Source: Niastella yeongjuensis
Lineage (GTDB): Bacteria; Bacteroidota; Bacteroidia; Chitinophagales; Chitinophagaceae
DNA: 64,000 nt
Assembly (NCBI RefSeq): GCF_900110245.1
Contig: NZ_FOCZ01000004.1
Span: forward strand, 620,001 to 684,000
Reading direction: 5' to 3'
The notes under the pieces were generated by a model, which saw only the letters and a list, made by a program, of their open reading frames with translations, was not told the origin of the DNA and made no database searches. A program made the position numbers and the translations under genes. This document shows positions 36,001-43,832 of this stretch, in pieces (the stretch's first letter is position 1; every line of letters begins with the position of its first letter).

Positions 36001-36970
36001 TACCATTGGTAAACTGGTAGCGGTAACCACCATGCTTTCAGCAACAGGTTCAGGCAGCTTTAGCAACAATACAGGTGGAGAATTTAAAGGAACAGGTACT
36101 ATTGATGCAGCGCGCTTTGTAAACAACGGCGGTAAATTATCGCCCGGTTATTCACCCGGCAAACTCACCTTTACCGGCAATGAAACATTTGTCAACAGCA
36201 CGTTGAATATAGAATTAGCTGGTACTGCGGTAGCCGGCACCGACTTTGACCAGGTAGCAGTAAATGGCACGGCAACATTGGGCGGCGATCTTACTGTTAC
36301 GGCTATCAATGGCTTTGCCATCAAAGGCGGCCAGTCGTTTGTAATACTTACCGGCACATCGGTAACAGGCACCTTTGCTTCGGTATCTTTACCTGCAGGT
36401 GTTACCGGATCGGTGACCTATACCAGCACTTCCGCCACCCTCAACATTCTTACAGCCCTGCCCCTCACCCTGATTGAGTTTACCGGTGAAGCCAAAGGCG
36501 ATCAAACATTACTGAAATGGAAAACAGCCGATGAAGAAAATACATCCGTATTTGAAATAGAGCGCAGTTCCGACGGTGTTAACCATGCAAAGATCGGATC
36601 AGTAACCGCCATGGGCGACGGTGCGCACAGTTATTCATTTACCGATGACAACCCGGCTGCAGGCAACAATTACTATCGGCTGAAAATGGTTGACAGAGAC
36701 GGCAAATTCACTTACAGCAAATTGGTACTCGTTAAGTTTATAGCAGATGGTAGTATCCAAATAACACCGGTACCCGCCAATAGCTTTGTTAAACTTACCA
36801 TTACCAACCAGTCGTTGATCGGTCAACCGGCGCAGATATACAATTCTGCAGGTGTTCTGGTAACGAATATTGTGCTCACCAGCAGCACCCAAATTGATAT
36901 CAGCAGCTGGCCAAACGGAATTTATAATATTAAAACCGGCACAGGTACTTTTAGATTTATTAAACAATAA
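33017..36970 (+). CDS. Large T9SS-secreted repeat protein, adhesin-like
   Basis: About 1317 residues from the ATG at 33017 (MNMAQRILLLTLLFF, signal cut near LSAQ); the open frame upstream is leader. Three large modules each begin W-T-G...DW-x-x-x-x-NWS (WTGASGTDWGTASNW, WTGRINTDWNTAGNW, WTGAVNTDWNNAGNW). They continue with ~30-residue repeats of the form FNNNTGAQINIDR / GTITIGANAASGT, predicted to stack as a right-handed beta-helix. A C-terminal fibronectin-like linker (LTLIEFTGEAKGDQTLLKW) is followed by the type A T9SS sorting domain (ITPVPANSFVKLTI ... GIYNIKTGTGTFRFIKQ). Export through T9SS and surface attachment are expected. Regulation by tandem dyads upstream is likely. Confidence 0.88.
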   Translation: MNMAQRILLLTLLFFGAAGTLSAQLTWTGASGTDWGTASNWSPAGVPSTTTDVIIPNTTNKPVVSAAGGQVKTVTVQNGGVLTIAATANLFIFGSGSAGILNLGTVNNNGIIDIGQTGGATDYGIQNSNVFNNNAGAQLNIDGCNIAGIYAVSNTFNNAGTIAMGNWSSVGALLTDLGTGTLSNNTGGIIKGAGTISTSRFTNAGGSLGPEYWDRGRATGIITFNAAVNFANTPLKIDVNGTTANILYDQIAVAGAVTLGSNLAVTIGYTPADGDEITFLTGSSITGTFNSITGVPAGWSVAYFPDAVKLVYKTNYWTGRINTDWNTAGNWSIGIVPAADQLATIPDVTNDPVISTAGSVAKFLKVLPGGALTIATTGVLTIAGGAAFDLDSSNCMVNQGTVVNNGTITIANLTIDRGFSYGINNAATFTNAAGATININGITTGLDGLLNQASGTFTNSGTISIGATGDAGARGIENIGTFNNNTGGLINIDRARSVGLYNNGILDNFGILKIGANAASGNTGIRNLNNFRTESGSQISIDQVISNGLANSGVFDNSGSLKIGSLTGGNTFTTGISNSNTCRNLGGPITIDRVTTGISLTSNMDNYRTITIGELASVATMIDGSSFGKFINNTNGILKGSGLIKAAGYSNNGGKLAPGTPIGIMSFNGSTSINGGGLEIDLNGTATAGTSFDQLAVNGTATITGTLSVNQNYTPAIGDEVTIISATTISGVFNTTNLPANWYVNYKTDKVTLSYGVTQTTWTGAVNTDWNNAGNWSAGIPNASMDITIPNVTNSPVVNDEKIAKSITVQTGASLTISSTGSLTINGSTTNGLLNLGTVNNNGVITLGNTAAVGANGIRNEGTFNNNTGSQIKIDRVTTTNIFNVSGTFTNAGTITIGANAASGTDGIDNYGVFNNNTGAQIFIDRVTSAGIYQPGTGFTNQGNITIGSLSSGNTIAYGIYTDNIFNNTGGQINIDRVTTPITVNANAFNNTGAVTIGKLVAVTTMLSATGSGSFSNNTGGEFKGTGTIDAARFVNNGGKLSPGYSPGKLTFTGNETFVNSTLNIELAGTAVAGTDFDQVAVNGTATLGGDLTVTAINGFAIKGGQSFVILTGTSVTGTFASVSLPAGVTGSVTYTSTSATLNILTALPLTLIEFTGEAKGDQTLLKWKTADEENTSVFEIERSSDGVNHAKIGSVTAMGDGAHSYSFTDDNPAAGNNYYRLKMVDRDGKFTYSKLVLVKFIADGSIQITPVPANSFVKLTITNQSLIGQPAQIYNSAGVLVTNIVLTSSTQIDISSWPNGIYNIKTGTGTFRFIKQ

Positions 36971-36990
36971 AAATCTAAAAATCGCAAATC

Positions 36991-37025
36991 AAAAAGGCCT
37001 CCCTTCCCGGGGATGGCCTTTTTTT
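36991..37025 (+). terminator. Terminator after the T9SS protein gene
   Basis: The stem AAAAAGGCCTCCC pairs with GGGA(t)GGCCTTTTT, with one bulged T, and ends in a seven-base T-run. Confidence 0.85.
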
Positions 37026-37062
37026 GTATATTTTCGCTTTTAAACAACCTCGGCCCCTATTA

Positions 37063-40000
37063 ATGATCCGTTTCTTTCCTTTTTCCTGCATCCTTACCCT
37101 ATTGCTCATACACAGTTTTACTGTAGCAGCTCAAAAAATACCCAATAACCCCAGTTACATCATTAGCAAACGGTTTCTCTCCATTGAAGACGGACTGGCC
37201 TCGCACGAAGTTTTTTGCGGTCTACAGGACAATGCCGGTTTTATGTGGTTTGGCACCCGCAATGGGTTGAACCGCTATGATGGAGAGAACACGTTACTGT
37301 TTACCCGCCAGCGAAACAACCTGCAAAGCAACAAAGCGGTGCAGCTGGCAAAAGACGATGCCGGCAACCTGTTCATCGAATATGGCAGCAATGGCTTTCA
37401 GCTTACCACCAATGGTACCGTAGACGTATTGAATACCGTTACACAGGAAGTAAGAACGCTTACCGCCGCTTTTCCCAACCTGCCCTTTAAAGAACGGGAT
37501 GTTTACTGGATCTCAAACGACGGCACCAATGAAGTTAATTTTCTGACTGCCTGGCCCTTCAGGCTTTGGAAGTATTCCAGCAAAAAAGGATTTACGCTTC
37601 GCTATGAAATAAAGGACTGGACACCCCATGACTCACTGGCAGTTTCCCAGTTCCGCAGCACCGGCACGCTGTGTATGTTTGCGAAAGGGAAAGCGCTGCT
37701 GAAATTAAACAACCAGCTACCACAATACTTAATATCGAACGACAAAGTAATTTCCTTTACACAAAAGGATGTACTACGATCCCTCCCCATCGGTTTCAAT
37801 GAGCAGGATGAGCTTTTACTTACTTATAATTTTGCATCGAACAGCGACCACTTTTTAGTAGGTAAACTTACACCTGATGGCCAGATAACAACCCATGAAA
37901 ACTGGGAAAAGAATAACCTGGATAACCTGCAGAACAGATACTGGTACCAGTCGGCCAGTGCAGAGAATGGTAAAGCCTGCGCCTTTTACATTGGTATCGA
38001 TGCATTATACCTGTGGGACCAAAACGCTTTTCTGAAAATTATTGACAGGTCGGAACTAAAAGCTTTTGAAGGCCTATTTCTTTACAGGCTTTTCCCTGAC
38101 AGGCAGGGTAACCTGTGGCTGTGCACCTCGCATGGGGCATTACAATTAAAAATAGAAAGGAACCGCTTTAAACAATACTTTACCAGCAGGCAACAAAGCA
38201 TTCAGCGCAACAGCCAGGCCCGCGGTATTTATGCTGATAATACCGGCCGGGTAGCTGCCAACATCTGGCAGCATACGTTTCTGCAACAGCAAGGGAACAT
38301 GCAATACGTGCTTAATGAAAATGAGATCAAGTATGCTATTGTAAAGCATGATGCCAAATTATATTCAGGCGGCTATAACCTGTATAGTTACAACGAAAAG
38401 AATAACAGCTTACAACCCATACCCGGCGGACTGGGAACAGAGATCTGGTCAATGTATTCCTTCAACGACAGCCTGTTGCTGTTAGGGCGCAGCAACGGCA
38501 TCTCCATATACAATTCCCGCAGCAAAAAATTTGATTCCCTCTCCTATACCCCACCCAATCATGACGAGGCAAAATTCATCTACCGGTTTTTTAAAGACCA
38601 TACCGATAGCCTATGGGCGGTGGCGGAGAATGGATTGTTTACTATTACCAGCAGGAACGGGAAATTATTCATTGCTAAAACCCAGTCGACATTTATAAAC
38701 GGACTAAGTTTGCTCGATGCATTTGCAGATGCAGAAGGAAAGTTCTGGCTGGCCACCAATGGAGAAGGGCTGTATTTATGGAATCGAAAAACAAATACCT
38801 TTCAGCAATTCAATATTACCGCCGGTTTACCCTCCGATGTATTATACAGAATAGAACCCGACGTGTACGACAACCTTTGGATCAGCAGCGACAATGGACT
38901 TATCCGTTTTAATAAAAGAACTTTTACCGCGGCAACCTATACCAGCACCGATGGTATTTCGCACAATGAATTCAACAGGGCCTCTTCCTTTAAGGCAGCC
39001 GATGACAGATTGTTCTTCGGTGGCATAGATGGTATCAATGAACTAAACCCAAAAGACTTTATAAAAGACAGCAGCAGTTTCAATGTACCACTACGCATTA
39101 TTGCTTTCAACCAGTACATAGGCGCCAAAAACGAACTGATCAATAAAACTACAGAGTTACTAAACACTTCTACTATAACCCTGGCGCCGAACGACAGGTT
39201 CTTTACCCTTGAATTTAAATTACTCGATTTTTCAAAGACTGATATACACCACTATGCTTATCAGATTGAAGGGGTCGACAAAAGCTGGAACTACATCAAC
39301 GATAACTCTATCCGCATTAGTGGCCTGCCTTATGGCGAATTCACACTACATATAAAAGCGCAGAATAGTGAAGGCGCCTGGAGCAAAAGCGAGCTAACCA
39401 TTCCATTGTTTGTATTAAGGCCTTTCTATTTAAAGTGGTGGTTCATTACAATACTTGTTCTGTTATTTATTGCCACCATCTACCGGGTAATAACATGGCG
39501 CACCCGAAAACTGGCTTTAGACAAGATCGCCCTGGAACATACCGTCAATGAAAGAACAGCCCTTTTGAAAAAAGCATTATCAGAACAGGAAACCCTGCTT
39601 TCAGAGAAAGATGTGCTGATGAAAGAAATTCACCACCGGGTTAAAAACAATTTGCAGGTCATATCGGGCTTATTGGAACTTCAAAGCAGGAACCTCCATG
39701 ATGAAGCCGCCAAAATAGCCCTTATGGAAGGCCGCAACCGGGTAAGAAGTATTGCATTGATACACCAGAACCTGTACCAGTTCGAAAACCTGAGCGCAAT
39801 AGAGTTGAGCCGGTTCGTGAAAGACCTATATAAGCAGGTGGAAGCGCTTTATAAAAAGCAACAAGAAGTGTCGATCGATATAGAAGTACCTAAGTTGTAT
39901 TTAGATATTGATTCAGTGGTACCGCTTGGGCTGATCATGAATGAATTGTTATCAAATTCTTTCAAGTATGCATTCAATGAAGCAGCATACGGAAAGATCC

Positions 40001-40224
40001 ATTTAAAGATCAATGTAGTGGCAGCAGGCAAATACCAGCTGGTCTATTCAGATAATGGCCCTGGTCTTCCTGTCAGTTTCAATCTGCATAAAGCCACTAC
40101 CCTGGGCATTCAATTAATAAACGATCTGAGCCGGCAAATAGGCGGCAATGTGCAATATGAAAATAAAACAGCTCAATACACGATAAATTTTACAAACCGC
40201 GACCTGCGAAAAAACGAAGATTAA
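37063..40224 (+). CDS. Reg_prop/Y_Y_Y sensor histidine kinase (HisKA_2 type)
   Basis: 1053 residues from the ATG at 37063 (MIRFFPFSC); the frame upstream runs through the preceding terminator. A signal peptide (VAAQ) is followed by a large periplasmic double beta-propeller of Reg_prop repeats (IEDGLASHEVFCGLQDNAGFMWFGT, DRQGNLWLCTSHGALQL, GKFWLATNGEGLYLW), then a Y_Y_Y domain (HYAYQIEGVDKSWNYI). A single membrane helix lies near residue 790. The cytoplasmic HisKA_2 domain has its histidine in MKEIHHRVKNNLQ (about residue 855). The ATPase has NELLSNSFKYAF and YSDNGPGLP. It should phosphorylate the LytTR regulator two bases downstream. The ligand is unknown. Confidence 0.93.
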   Translation: MIRFFPFSCILTLLLIHSFTVAAQKIPNNPSYIISKRFLSIEDGLASHEVFCGLQDNAGFMWFGTRNGLNRYDGENTLLFTRQRNNLQSNKAVQLAKDDAGNLFIEYGSNGFQLTTNGTVDVLNTVTQEVRTLTAAFPNLPFKERDVYWISNDGTNEVNFLTAWPFRLWKYSSKKGFTLRYEIKDWTPHDSLAVSQFRSTGTLCMFAKGKALLKLNNQLPQYLISNDKVISFTQKDVLRSLPIGFNEQDELLLTYNFASNSDHFLVGKLTPDGQITTHENWEKNNLDNLQNRYWYQSASAENGKACAFYIGIDALYLWDQNAFLKIIDRSELKAFEGLFLYRLFPDRQGNLWLCTSHGALQLKIERNRFKQYFTSRQQSIQRNSQARGIYADNTGRVAANIWQHTFLQQQGNMQYVLNENEIKYAIVKHDAKLYSGGYNLYSYNEKNNSLQPIPGGLGTEIWSMYSFNDSLLLLGRSNGISIYNSRSKKFDSLSYTPPNHDEAKFIYRFFKDHTDSLWAVAENGLFTITSRNGKLFIAKTQSTFINGLSLLDAFADAEGKFWLATNGEGLYLWNRKTNTFQQFNITAGLPSDVLYRIEPDVYDNLWISSDNGLIRFNKRTFTAATYTSTDGISHNEFNRASSFKAADDRLFFGGIDGINELNPKDFIKDSSSFNVPLRIIAFNQYIGAKNELINKTTELLNTSTITLAPNDRFFTLEFKLLDFSKTDIHHYAYQIEGVDKSWNYINDNSIRISGLPYGEFTLHIKAQNSEGAWSKSELTIPLFVLRPFYLKWWFITILVLLFIATIYRVITWRTRKLALDKIALEHTVNERTALLKKALSEQETLLSEKDVLMKEIHHRVKNNLQVISGLLELQSRNLHDEAAKIALMEGRNRVRSIALIHQNLYQFENLSAIELSRFVKDLYKQVEALYKKQQEVSIDIEVPKLYLDIDSVVPLGLIMNELLSNSFKYAFNEAAYGKIHLKINVVAAGKYQLVYSDNGPGLPVSFNLHKATTLGIQLINDLSRQIGGNVQYENKTAQYTINFTNRDLRKNED

Positions 40225-40226
40225 AG

Positions 40227-40964
40227 ATGTCAGCTTTAAAAATAGGCGTTGTAGAAGATGAACTGGTAATTGCCAGGCTTATACTTGGCACATTAGATGA
40301 ATTAGGCTATTCGCATTGCGGCCCTGCTATCAATTACACCGAGACCATTGAGATGCTCGAGCACAACAAACCCGACCTGTTGTTACTCGACATACAACTC
40401 TCAGGTAAAAAAGACGGTATCGATGTTGCACAGAAAGTGAACGAACAATACCCCATGCCATTTATTTTTTTAACAGCTAACAGCGATGCAGAAACCATTG
40501 ACCGCGCCAAAAAAGTAAAACCGCATGCCTATATTGTTAAACCATTCAGTAAAGAAGACCTGTTTGTGGCCATTGAAATAGCCTTCAATAATTTTTCAGG
40601 TAAACAAACCAGTCAACCGGAAGCAACAAACAGCTGGCAGGGCAAAGACCATATCTTTTTAAAGGACGGGCATATTTTCAGAAAGATCTTTCTGCATGAG
40701 ATATTATACCTTGAAAGCAGTGCCAACTACGTAACGGTTCATTTACAGTCGCAGAAAAAAGTAATGGCACGAAGCACCATTAATGACCTTGTTGAACAGC
40801 TAGATCAAAAAAACTTTATCAGGGTACACCGCAGCTATTCGGTAAATATTAATAAAATTGAAAATATACTCCCCACAGAGATCTTATTGCAAGGCATCAG
40901 TATTCCTATTGGCAAATCATATAAGGATGACCTGTTTAAAGCGCTTGGCATAAAAGACAATTAG
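40227..40964 (+). CDS. LytTR-family response regulator
   Basis: 245 residues. The receiver domain (1-120) has the acidic pair Glu10-Asp11, phospho-acceptor Asp55 in LLLLDIQL and the lysine in IVKPF. A linker leads to the LytTR DNA-binding domain (145-245), with HEILYLESSANYVTVHL and KNFIRVHRSYSVNINKIE. It starts two bases after the kinase stop and is certainly cotranscribed. Targets are unknown; the adjacent T9SS protein gene is the obvious candidate. Confidence 0.95.
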   Translation: MSALKIGVVEDELVIARLILGTLDELGYSHCGPAINYTETIEMLEHNKPDLLLLDIQLSGKKDGIDVAQKVNEQYPMPFIFLTANSDAETIDRAKKVKPHAYIVKPFSKEDLFVAIEIAFNNFSGKQTSQPEATNSWQGKDHIFLKDGHIFRKIFLHEILYLESSANYVTVHLQSQKKVMARSTINDLVEQLDQKNFIRVHRSYSVNINKIENILPTEILLQGISIPIGKSYKDDLFKALGIKDN

Positions 40965-40988
40965 CTCAGAAGTGCCACCCCGGATTCA

Positions 40989-41024
40989 TTCGTCCCGGGA
41001 AAACGCGATTGATCCCATTTATTT
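40989..41024. repeat. 36-bp imperfect repeat, copy 2
   Basis: Same end blocks and spacing as the copy at 32932-32967 (10 and 13 identical bases, about half of the 13 between also identical). Here it lies just downstream of the response regulator and upstream of the zinc-ribbon gene. Confidence 0.45.
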
Positions 41025-41037
41025 TGCCCGGCTTTAA

Positions 41038-41068
41038 AGCAGTCCCATTTTTGCTTTATGGGACTGCT
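41038..41068. other. 11-bp perfect stem-loop overlapping the zinc-ribbon start
   Basis: AGCAGTCCCAT (41038-41048) and ATGGGACTGCT (41058-41068) pair perfectly across a nine-base loop. The 3' arm contains the proposed ATG at 41058. There is no T-tail, so this could be a weak terminator for the response regulator or a translational control hairpin. Confidence 0.5.
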
Positions 41069-41252
41069 TGACCTGGACAAGATCGTAGTGCACCGTACTA
41101 TTATAGGTATTCGCTGTATTTCCTGCGAAGGAAGCCTGCTTGCAATAAAAACAACCTTTTCAGCACGATTAACCAAACTGATCTCCTTTGGAAAGATCAA
41201 ACCAACAAACTACGAATGCGAAACCTGTAAAAAGAAATATGTACTCCTGTGA
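41058..41252 (+). CDS. Small zinc-ribbon protein
   Basis: 64 residues. Two CxxC pairs, IRCISCEG near residue 19 and YECETCKKKY near residue 54, suggest one treble-clef or zinc-ribbon site. The surrounding residues are Lys/Arg/Thr-rich. The antisense frame lacks any pattern, which favours this one. It sits 45 bases before the Crp/Fnr regulator gene. Start and expression are uncertain because the ATG lies in a stable hairpin. Function unknown. Confidence 0.5.
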   Translation: MGLLDLDKIVVHRTIIGIRCISCEGSLLAIKTTFSARLTKLISFGKIKPTNYECETCKKKYVLL

Positions 41253-41296
41253 GGTCATCAGCAACAACCAAACTTAATAGCAACTATTTCTAATAT

Positions 41297-41941
41297 ATGA
41301 TAGGCCATACAGATAATTATAGCAATAAATTCTCGGATTTTTTTGAACCAGCATTGCTAACAGAACTGGAAGAAAAGTCAATGATCATGGAAGTAAAGAG
41401 TGGCGATACCCTGCTCAACATTGGGCAGGCCATCAAGGCCATTCCCCTGCTTGCCACCGGCGCCATTAAAGTAAGCCGCATTAATGACGAAGGGCAGGAA
41501 TTATTATTGTATTATGTAAGGGAAGGCGAAAGCTGTGCCATGACCTTTAATTGCTGTATGCTGGAGCAAACAAGCGTTATAAAAGGTACGGCAGAAGAAG
41601 ACAGTGTGCTGGTTTGTATACCCGTAACGCTGATGGAACAATGGATGGTAAAATACCCTTCGTGGAAGAAATATGTAATGACCACCATGTTGAGCCGCTT
41701 TACAGAAATGATAAAATCAATTGATGAAGTGGCCTTCAAAAAAATGGATGAACGACTGATCAATTATCTAAAGGAGAAATCAGACATCACCGGTTCTACA
41801 GTCATAAACCTTACGCACCAGCAAATTGCTGATGAACTGGGTACCAACCGGGTGGTTATTTCACGTCTGTTGAAAAAGCTGGAAAACGAAAAGAAATTGC
41901 TCATATATAATAAGCAAATTAAGCTGCTCAGGGATCTGTAG
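41297..41941 (+). CDS. Crp/Fnr-family transcriptional regulator
   Basis: 214 residues. The cNMP-binding-like beta-roll (VKSGDTLLNIGQAIKAIPLLATGAIKV arrangement, residues 33-60) lacks the cAMP-binding Arg-Ser pair. The long dimerisation helix is around residues 130-155. The C-terminal Crp HTH is complete (LTHQQIADELGTNRVVISRLLKKLE). The cysteine pair in FNCCML is not a Fe-S cluster pattern. It is a plausible binder of the TGTAAC-N4-GTTACA dyads found 8.5 kb upstream, but this is only inference. Confidence 0.9.
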   Translation: MIGHTDNYSNKFSDFFEPALLTELEEKSMIMEVKSGDTLLNIGQAIKAIPLLATGAIKVSRINDEGQELLLYYVREGESCAMTFNCCMLEQTSVIKGTAEEDSVLVCIPVTLMEQWMVKYPSWKKYVMTTMLSRFTEMIKSIDEVAFKKMDERLINYLKEKSDITGSTVINLTHQQIADELGTNRVVISRLLKKLENEKKLLIYNKQIKLLRDL

Positions 41942-41960
41942 CTTGCCTGCTTTACCTTAT

Positions 41961-41991
41961 TGTTCCCTTCACGTTCATAGCGAAGGGAACA
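41961..41991. terminator. Stem-loop between converging genes
   Basis: TGTTCCCTTC/GAAGGGAACA, a 10-bp perfect stem with an 11-base loop, lies between the Crp/Fnr stop and the stop of the converging membrane-protein gene. There is no clear T-run on either side. Confidence 0.5.
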
Positions 41992-42003
41992 CCTCCCCAC
42001 GGT

Positions 42004-42753
42004 CTATTTTTTTCTTAGCACGACATCGAAGTCGATATTTAACGTGCCATCACTCAAAGGACCTCCTGTATAAGCCACGGGAGTCCCACCGAATAGCAAG
42101 AATTCCGTCTTCTTTTTGAATGCAGACAGCTGTACTTTATATTCCTGCGGATAAAAATCATCAGGATTTGTCGTAAGGGCCTCCCAGTCCTTTTTGCTAT
42201 ATGGATTCCCGACGGTCTTTTTTCCCAGTAACACAAACATGGTATCGCCGGTTATATGATCTAGTTTTACCAGTACAGGATTGAGTTGAAACGTCTGGTT
42301 CTCTATTGATTTCCATCTGGCCCTGTAGATGTCACCAGGCTCTGGATTGGCAAGCAATTCTTTCGTATGCGCCTGTCCTCGTTTGATGATCTGACCATAA
42401 ACAGCCGCAACACCGGCCATGAGGAGCAGTACGATGCAAAGGGACCAGGGATAGATCAATTGCCAGGTTGTGCGCCGGTGTGTGGCCCTTAGCACTTTAA
42501 TGGCATCTGCAATGTTGTCTGAATAGGTTCTTTTTCTAAAAGCAGGTGCACCAGGATCTTTTATTTTACTCGAACACAGTCCGCAATGAACACCTGTGAT
42601 CCGTCCCATTCCAAATATTGGTAAAAACGCCCTGATGTACCTCATGTAAAGCGTGATCTCAACGCCTCCCTTCTTTCCACATACAGGACAACTCTCATCG
42701 GGCAGCTGTTTTGCAACCAATGGTTTTGTAACAATCTGATAAAAAATGATCAT
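42004..42753 (-). CDS. Zinc-ribbon membrane protein of unknown function
   Basis: 249 residues. The N-terminus carries a zinc-ribbon of two CxxC pairs (ESCPVCGKKG near residue 22 and VHCGLCSSKI near residue 57). A basic stretch and one membrane helix (WSLCIVLLLMAGVAAVYG, about residues 103-120) follow, then a 125-residue soluble C-terminal domain with GDIYRARWKSIENQTF and LDHITGDTMFVLL. Topology would place the zinc site in the cytosol and the C-domain outside. Not a recognised family. Confidence 0.55.
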   Translation of the reverse strand: MIIFYQIVTKPLVAKQLPDESCPVCGKKGGVEITLYMRYIRAFLPIFGMGRITGVHCGLCSSKIKDPGAPAFRKRTYSDNIADAIKVLRATHRRTTWQLIYPWSLCIVLLLMAGVAAVYGQIIKRGQAHTKELLANPEPGDIYRARWKSIENQTFQLNPVLVKLDHITGDTMFVLLGKKTVGNPYSKKDWEALTTNPDDFYPQEYKVQLSAFKKKTEFLLFGGTPVAYTGGPLSDGTLNIDFDVVLRKK

Positions 42754-43039
42754 ACTTCTATCCAGTTAAATATTCTAAGATTGATTTATTCCAAAATACC
42801 CAATCGCCTGACTATTTCAGAATGGGAGTGCAAAAGAAACGAGTAAACGAAAGAAGCTGCATCAAAGTATGATACAGCTTCTTTTTAATGATTCCCTAAT
42901 GGCGCCAGGTAGTGGTTTAAGTTTAGTAAATTGTCAGATTAATCATTATATGGTTAGGCATTTAGAAGCACTGCAATTATGTTATTAGTCCCCCTCTCTC
43001 ATTTCTACCCAGGTACCAACATATTCTCGGGATATTTTT
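42754..43039. terminator. Gene-free gap with a terminator-like hairpin at 42851-42885
   Basis: AAGAAGCTGCATCA/TGATACAGCTTCTT (one G-U pair, five-base loop) is followed by TTT on the plus strand. It may end transcription of the remnant region on the minus strand. Eleven bases, TATTAGTCCCC, at 42983-42993 recur at 43751-43761. Nothing else is seen. Confidence 0.5.
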
Positions 43040-43495
43040 TTATTTAACGCGAGTGTCATGGGTCTTTCTGCAATAAGTTCGATAATTAAGGGTTCGGTGC
43101 CTGATGCCTCTGATAGCCCCTGCTGCACCATCGAGACCACCGCCAAATTGAGTCATTATTGTTTCAATCTGATTCAATGGAGTATTTGATACCCATAATA
43201 TAGATGCTACCGCTTTTTTAGCACGTAAAGTACCTAGCGTTGAATCCTCCCAGCCGGTTCCCCGCATCATATTGATAATTGGGTTTCCCGAAATACAATC
43301 ACTTTTTTGTCTTCATTGATCAATTTAGCTACAAGCGGAATGATTAAATCCTGGCTGCTACCTTTGCGATAATAACGTTGTATAAAATTAGGAATAACTT
43401 TCTCTTCTTTTGTATCAGAAGCTATATAACGAAAGCTTCCATCAGCCCTAATAATTCCCTCATCAAGAGGTACTGGCCTTTCTGTTTTTTTCAGC
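43040..43495 (-). pseudogene. Ski2-like helicase remnant with frameshift
   Basis: About 150 codons of a Ski2-like DEAD/DEAH helicase. The first part (RPVPLDEGIIRADGSF, VAKLINEDKKVIVFRET) is the start of the second RecA-like domain. Near 43270-43280 the frame breaks and resumes in the next frame at NPIINMMRGTGWED. Between these points the helicase motifs V and VI are missing. The C-terminal piece (IETIMTQFGGGLDGAAGAIRGIRHRT) resembles the helical end of such helicases. Motifs I-III are absent upstream. It is clearly a decayed fragment. Confidence 0.6.
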
Positions 43496-43499
43496 AGTT

Positions 43500-43706
43500 G
43501 TTAAGTTGGGTGAAAGGAGGGCCAAATCTGTCGCCAATCTGCTGATTGATAAACTCGATTCAAAAAAGGAGTTTATTCCGGACATGGAACTGATCGACTG
43601 GGACATTAAATGGATCGGACAAGGAGAAGCCTTACCGGACACCGGCAAACGCCGCGGTGCAGTGTCGATCATCTGGAACCTGCTGCCTTCTGCGTATGCA
43701 AATTAA
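43500..43706 (+). pseudogene. OmpA-like C-terminal fragment
   Basis: 68 codons with no start: LGERRAKSVANLLIDKLD matches the OmpA-like peptidoglycan-binding helix (xLSERRAxxVxxYLI), followed by WIGQGEALPD and a short tail. The rest of the domain is missing. It directly abuts the helicase fragment on the other strand, so the junction at about 43496-43500 is a recombination scar. Confidence 0.5.
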
Positions 43707-43832
43707 CTTGAACAAACGTGAAAAAGACTTTCATGTGAGTAATGAAAATGTATTAGTCCCCACTTGACCCAACAAATAGGAATGAAAAGTCAAGGGTTAA
43801 CCTTACAAACTTAAGGTCAGAATTACTTTACT

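Noticed and set aside
33140-36126. Several long open frames antisense to the T9SS repeat protein
   Set aside because: They mirror the Thr/Asn-rich repeats of the real gene and show no family motifs.
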